DNA of 64,000 bases from Dongia_B sp964406155 (GTDB taxonomy: Bacteria; Pseudomonadota; Alphaproteobacteria; Dongiales; Dongiaceae), in NCBI GenBank assembly GCA_964406155.1, contig CAYOQR010000007.1, forward strand, positions 61,486 through 125,485, in the 5' to 3' direction. The notes below the pieces were generated by a model that ran no database searches, was not told the DNA's origin, and saw only the letters and a program-made list of their open reading frames with translations. The translations under genes and the position numbers were made by a program. Positions 60,677-64,000 of the stretch are shown one piece after another (the first letter of the stretch is position 1; the number at the start of each line of letters is the position of its first letter).

Positions 60677-61693
60677 ATGGGTGCGATCCTGCGCAGCAAA
60701 CAGACTTGGCTCGCCGTCATCCTCGTTGCCATCGCGGCGGTCCTGCCGCTGCTCTCCGGCAACCGCTACCTGATCGGCCAGATGATCGTCTTCTGCCTCT
60801 GGGCCACCGTGGCGATGCAATGGAATCTGGTGCTGGGCTATGCCGGCATCTTCTCGCTGGCACAATTGGCGCTCTATGCCTGCGGGGCCTATGCGACGGC
60901 CATGCTGGGCTTCTTCCTCGGCTGGTCGCTCTGGGCGGCGATGCCGGTGGCCGCCATCGTGACCGCCGGTTTCGGCCTCGTCATCGGCGCCGCCTGCCTG
61001 CGGCTGCGCGGCCCCTATGTCGCCCTGCTCACTTTGGCGATTGCCCAGGTGGTCTATGTGCTGATCGTCACCGAAGCCGATTGCTTCACCTATATCGACG
61101 GCGTCTGCCAGCAGCTTTTCGGTGGCGCGCGCGGCCTGTCCCGCTTCGGCGAGCTCGGCTTCCGTGAGCTCTTTGGCTATAAATTCATCTATGCCCATTT
61201 CTATCTGGCGCTGACCCTGCTGGTCCTCTCCTCGATCGCCACCCTGATCGTCATCCGGGGACCGATGGGCCTCGCCTTCCGGGCTCTCCGCGACAATCCC
61301 GGCTATGCCGTCTCGCGCGGCATCAACCGCTTCAAATATCAGTTGCTGGTCTTCGCCGTTTCCGCCTTCTTCACCGGCCTTGCCGGCGCCCTTCAGGCGG
61401 CACATTTCAAATCCGCCGGCCCCAGCCTGTTCTCGCCGTCCCTGCTGCTTTTTCTGCTGGCCGCCATCGTGATCGGCGGGCTCGGCCGTTTCTGGGGGCC
61501 GATCCTCGGCACCGCGCTTCTCATGCTGGTGGATGAAGGCCTGAAAGAAGTCTCCGACTATCGCAATATCGGCCTCGGCCTGTTGATCGCCGCCTTCGTC
61601 ATTCTGATGCCACAAGGCCTCGCGGGCTGGGCCGGCAACCTGCTGGAAGGCGCGCGGCACAGGAAGTCGTCGCGGACTACCGGCGAAAGCTGA
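60677..61693 (+). CDS. ABC permease, LivM/UrtC-like
   Basis: A 338-residue permease with eight or nine helices. The WNLVLGYAGIFSLAQLALYA block near residue 50 is diagnostic of LivM-type subunits. The cytoplasmic coupling loop FRALRDNPGYAVSRGIN is near 200, and GGLGRFWGPILGTALL near 275. It is the last gene of the deacetylase-importer operon. Its stop directly abuts the stop of the convergent hemN gene, with no base between, so transcription from either side reads into the other unless stopped within the genes. Confidence 0.92.
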   Translation: MGAILRSKQTWLAVILVAIAAVLPLLSGNRYLIGQMIVFCLWATVAMQWNLVLGYAGIFSLAQLALYACGAYATAMLGFFLGWSLWAAMPVAAIVTAGFGLVIGAACLRLRGPYVALLTLAIAQVVYVLIVTEADCFTYIDGVCQQLFGGARGLSRFGELGFRELFGYKFIYAHFYLALTLLVLSSIATLIVIRGPMGLAFRALRDNPGYAVSRGINRFKYQLLVFAVSAFFTGLAGALQAAHFKSAGPSLFSPSLLLFLLAAIVIGGLGRFWGPILGTALLMLVDEGLKEVSDYRNIGLGLLIAAFVILMPQGLAGWAGNLLEGARHRKSSRTTGES

Positions 61694-63067
61694 TTAGACC
61701 GCGCGGCTATGCCGCCGGGTGCCGGGTTCTGTCGCTTTCGACAGATATAAATCGAAACAGGCGGCGGCGACCCGTACCAGCGGGCGGCCTCGCGGCGTCA
61801 TGGCGATCCACGCGCCATCGATCGTCACCAAGCCATCTTCGATAAGCGGTGCAAGACGCGCCAGATCCTCAGCGAAACGGGCTGGCTCCACGCCAAGCTG
61901 TGCAGCCACGTGATGGAGATCAACCATGCCATCACACATCAGGCGTTCGATCACCGCCCGACGCAGCCGGTCTTCGGCATCGACGGCAATCCCGCGTGCG
62001 ACCGGCAGCCGCCCCGCCTGCACCGCCTGACTCCAGCCGTTGATCGCCGTCTCGTTCTGCACATAGCCCTGCGGCAACGTGCCGATGGCAGACGGGCCGA
62101 AGCCGATCAGCATCGCAGCAGCATCCGTCGTATATCCCTGGAAATTCCGTTTAAGCGCGCACTGCCCGGCCGCAACGGCGAGCGCGTCATCGGGTCTGGC
62201 AAAATGATCCAGCCCCATGGCGACATAGCCCTGTGCCGTGATTTCCGCCACCGCCGCCTGATAGAGCTGCCAGCGCAAGCCGGCATCCGGCAAGGCTGCC
62301 TCATCGATCATGCGCTGATTGGGTTTCAGCCACGGCACATGGGCATAGCCGAACAGGCTCAGCCGCTCCGGCCGCAATTCGACCGCCAGCCGGATACTCT
62401 GCCTCAAACTGTCGGCCGTCTGGTGCGGCAGGCCGTAGATCAGATCGAAATTGATGCTGGCGATGCCAATGCCGCGCAGGTCCTGCACAGCCTGCCGCAC
62501 CAGCTCGATCGGCTGCAGGCGGTTGATTGCCAGTTGGACCCGGACGTCGACATCCTGCACGCCGAGACTGGCGCGATTGATCCCGCTTTCCTGCAGGACC
62601 CGGATCAGATCGCCGCTGAACCAGCGGGGATCAAGCTCGATCGCCCGTTCGCCCTCTGGCAGGAAGGCGAAGCGTGCCGCCAGATGGCGCATCACGCGGC
62701 GCAGGTCATCGGGTGCCAGTGCATTGGGCGTACCGCCGCCCCAATGCAACTGCGCCATCCGGCGCGGCCCGCAGCTTCCTTCCTCCAGCAGATCGGCGAC
62801 AAGATCGATCTCGGCAATCAGCAGATCGACGAAAGCCGCAATCGGCTCGTAGCGCGCCGTGATCTTGGTATGGCAGCCGCAGTACCAGCACATCTGGCCG
62901 CAATAAGGTACGTGCAGATAGATCGAGATCGGCTGCGCCGGATCGCTCTCCCGCAACCAGGCGCGGTAGGTTTCCGCATCGATGCCGGCATGGAAATGCG
63001 GTGCCGTCGGATAGCTGGTATAGCGCGGCACGGGGCGGTCGTATTTCGTGATCAGTCTGGTATCCAT
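61694..63067 (-). CDS. hemN: Oxygen-independent coproporphyrinogen III dehydrogenase
   Basis: A 457-residue radical-SAM enzyme of anaerobic haem synthesis, converting coproporphyrinogen III to protoporphyrinogen IX. The N-terminal YDRPVPRYTSYPTAPHF is characteristic of true HemN. The 4Fe-4S cysteines are Cys56, Cys60 and Cys63 in YCGQMCWYCGC. The SAM-site LHWGGGTPNAL lies near 107, ELDPRWF near 145, and SLGVQDVDVRVQ near 165. The C-terminal HemN domain (about 360-440) is complete. An FNR-type box 35 bases upstream of the ATG predicts induction at low oxygen. It is cytoplasmic and monocistronic. Confidence 0.95.
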   Translation of the reverse strand: MDTRLITKYDRPVPRYTSYPTAPHFHAGIDAETYRAWLRESDPAQPISIYLHVPYCGQMCWYCGCHTKITARYEPIAAFVDLLIAEIDLVADLLEEGSCGPRRMAQLHWGGGTPNALAPDDLRRVMRHLAARFAFLPEGERAIELDPRWFSGDLIRVLQESGINRASLGVQDVDVRVQLAINRLQPIELVRQAVQDLRGIGIASINFDLIYGLPHQTADSLRQSIRLAVELRPERLSLFGYAHVPWLKPNQRMIDEAALPDAGLRWQLYQAAVAEITAQGYVAMGLDHFARPDDALAVAAGQCALKRNFQGYTTDAAAMLIGFGPSAIGTLPQGYVQNETAINGWSQAVQAGRLPVARGIAVDAEDRLRRAVIERLMCDGMVDLHHVAAQLGVEPARFAEDLARLAPLIEDGLVTIDGAWIAMTPRGRPLVRVAAACFDLYLSKATEPGTRRHSRAV

Positions 63068-63101
63068 GCGGCGAGATTAGCCGCCTGGACCCGGCACTGG
63101 C

Positions 63102-63115
63102 TTGACGCAGATCAA
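63102..63115 (-). promoter_or_regulatory. FNR/FixK/Anr-type box upstream of hemN
   Basis: On the minus strand the site reads TTGATCTGCGTCAA, one base from the consensus TTGAT-N4-ATCAA. It ends 35 bases before the hemN ATG. hemN is a classical FNR/FixK target in alphaproteobacteria, so the site is very likely functional. Confidence 0.8.
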
Positions 63116-63124
63116 CAAAGAAAA

Positions 63125-63150
63125 GGGCCGCATCCCGGAGGATGCGGCCC
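63125..63150 (-). terminator. Rho-independent terminator of groEL
   Basis: GGGCCGCATCC (63125-63135) pairs with GGATGCGGCCC (63140-63150), an 11-bp stem with a 4-base loop. On the minus strand it is followed by TTTTC, 30 bases after the groEL stop. Confidence 0.85.
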
Positions 63151-63182
63151 CAATCTTTTCGGCAGAAGCCGGGTAACCGGAC

Positions 63183-64000
63183 TTAGAAGTCCATGTCACC
63201 CATGCCGCCCATGCCGGGCGCGCCCGCCGGAGCAGCCTTCTTTTCCGGCCGCTCGGCGATCATCGCCTCGGTGGTGATCAGCAGACCGGCGACCGAAGCC
63301 GCATCCTGCAGGGCGCAGCGCACGACCTTCGCGGGGTCGATGACGCCGGCCTTCACCAGATCGGTGAACTCACCGGACTGGGCGTTGTAGCCCCAGTTGC
63401 TGTTCTTCTGCTCGAGCAGCTTGCCGGCGATCACGGCACCGTCGACGCCGGCATTCTCGGCGATCTGACGGACCGGGGCCTGCAGCGCGCGGCGGACGAT
63501 GTCGATACCGACCTTCTGGTCGTCGTTATCGAACTTCACCTTCTCCAGCGCCTTGATGGCATAGAGGAGCGCAACGCCGCCACCGGCAACGACGCCTTCC
63601 TCAACCGCGGCGCGGGTCGCATGCATTGCGTCATCGACGCGATCCTTGCGTTCCTTCACCTCGACTTCGGTGGCACCGCCGACCTTGATCACCGCGACGC
63701 CGCCGGCCAGCTTGGCCAGACGCTCGGCCAGCTTTTCCTTGTCGTATTCGCTGGTGGTCTCGTCGATCTGGGCGCGGATCTGGGTGCAGCGACCCTCGAT
63801 TTCCTTCTTCTTGCCCGAACCGTCGACGATGGTGGTCTCTTCTTTCGTGATGACGACCTTCTTGGCCTTGCCAAGCATGTCGAGCGTCACGGTCTCCAGC
63901 TTAATGCCGAGGTCTTCGGAGATGACTTGGCCGCCGGTGAGGATGGCGATGTCTTCCAGCATCGCCTTGCGGCGATCGCCGAAGCCCGGCGCCTTCACGG
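63183..64000 (-). CDS. groEL: Chaperonin GroEL, C-terminal half, cut by window edge
   Basis: The last 272 or so codons of the 60-kDa chaperonin; the 5' part lies beyond the right edge. The fragment begins in the apical domain at VKAPGFGDRRKAMLEDIA, then GGVAVIKVGGATEVEVKE, and the equatorial-domain segment AVEEGVVAGGGVALLYA with the ATP-site region. It ends with the flexible Gly-Met tail GAPGMGGMGDMDF. It folds proteins in the cytoplasm together with GroES. All blocks are intact, so the gene looks functional. A terminator follows at 63125-63150. Confidence 0.97.
   Translation of the reverse strand, partial: VKAPGFGDRRKAMLEDIAILTGGQVISEDLGIKLETVTLDMLGKAKKVVITKEETTIVDGSGKKKEIEGRCTQIRAQIDETTSEYDKEKLAERLAKLAGGVAVIKVGGATEVEVKERKDRVDDAMHATRAAVEEGVVAGGGVALLYAIKALEKVKFDNDDQKVGIDIVRRALQAPVRQIAENAGVDGAVIAGKLLEQKNSNWGYNAQSGEFTDLVKAGVIDPAKVVRCALQDAASVAGLLITTEAMIAERPEKKAAPAGAPGMGGMGDMDF

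Overview
The window reads as chromosomal DNA of a GC-rich alphaproteobacterium, possibly of the Rhodospirillales or rhizobial type. The grounds are a PAS_5 protein, a GguC/AraD1 gene, many periplasmic-binding-protein ABC systems, single-copy hemN and groEL, tight ATGA gene overlaps and long antisense open frames. I see no rRNA, tRNA, insertion sequence, phage gene or CRISPR array.

Layout. 1-2.7 kb: the 3'-truncated start of a sensor kinase (minus strand) and a divergent DHA2 drug exporter. 2.7-9.9 kb: two polyamine-family ABC sets back to back, one without its own ATPase. 10.5-15.5 kb: pirin, a PlsC-like acyltransferase, and a PiT phosphate transporter behind a three-repeat Pho-box-like sequence, facing an HPP-CBS membrane protein. 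15.6-19.5 kb: a PAS_5 protein, a chemoreceptor, and a COG4280-type membrane protein coupled to a 69-residue membrane peptide. 19.7-25.6 kb: a complete PotABCD-like operon with a terminal SDR gene and a divergent LuxR regulator. 25.7-28.9 kb: PRC-barrel protein, dienelactone hydrolase and patatin. 29-38.4 kb: an apparent single operon joining a sugar-acid oxidation set (IlvD/Edd dehydratase, SDR, AraD1) to a fourth polyamine-family ABC transporter, with a divergent IclR regulator and aldose epimerase. 38.5-45.7 kb: FAH-family hydrolase, homocysteine methyltransferase family protein, and a TetR-RND efflux unit. 45.7-51 kb: an amine-catabolism-like operon (cupin, FadH/TMADH-like flavoprotein, class III aminotransferase, glutamine-synthetase-like ligase). 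51-61.7 kb: a glycerol-1-phosphate-dehydrogenase-like protein, a MalT-like regulator, a class II deacetylase (acetylpolyamine amidohydrolase type) and a five-gene branched-chain/amide ABC transporter. 61.7-64 kb: hemN with an FNR-type box and the 3' part of groEL.

The common theme is import and oxidation of small nitrogenous compounds and sugars. Five ABC import sets occupy about a third of the window, and enzymes for amines, amides and aldonic acids sit beside them. The best candidates for unusual biology are: (i) the polyamine-type transporter inside the sugar-acid operon; (ii) the deacetylase plus Liv-type transporter module, whose LivG-like ATPase has lost the usual ABC signature; and (iii) the amine operon with a 16-bp tandem repeat between two of its genes. 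All functions are assigned by reading protein motifs by eye; no database search was run.
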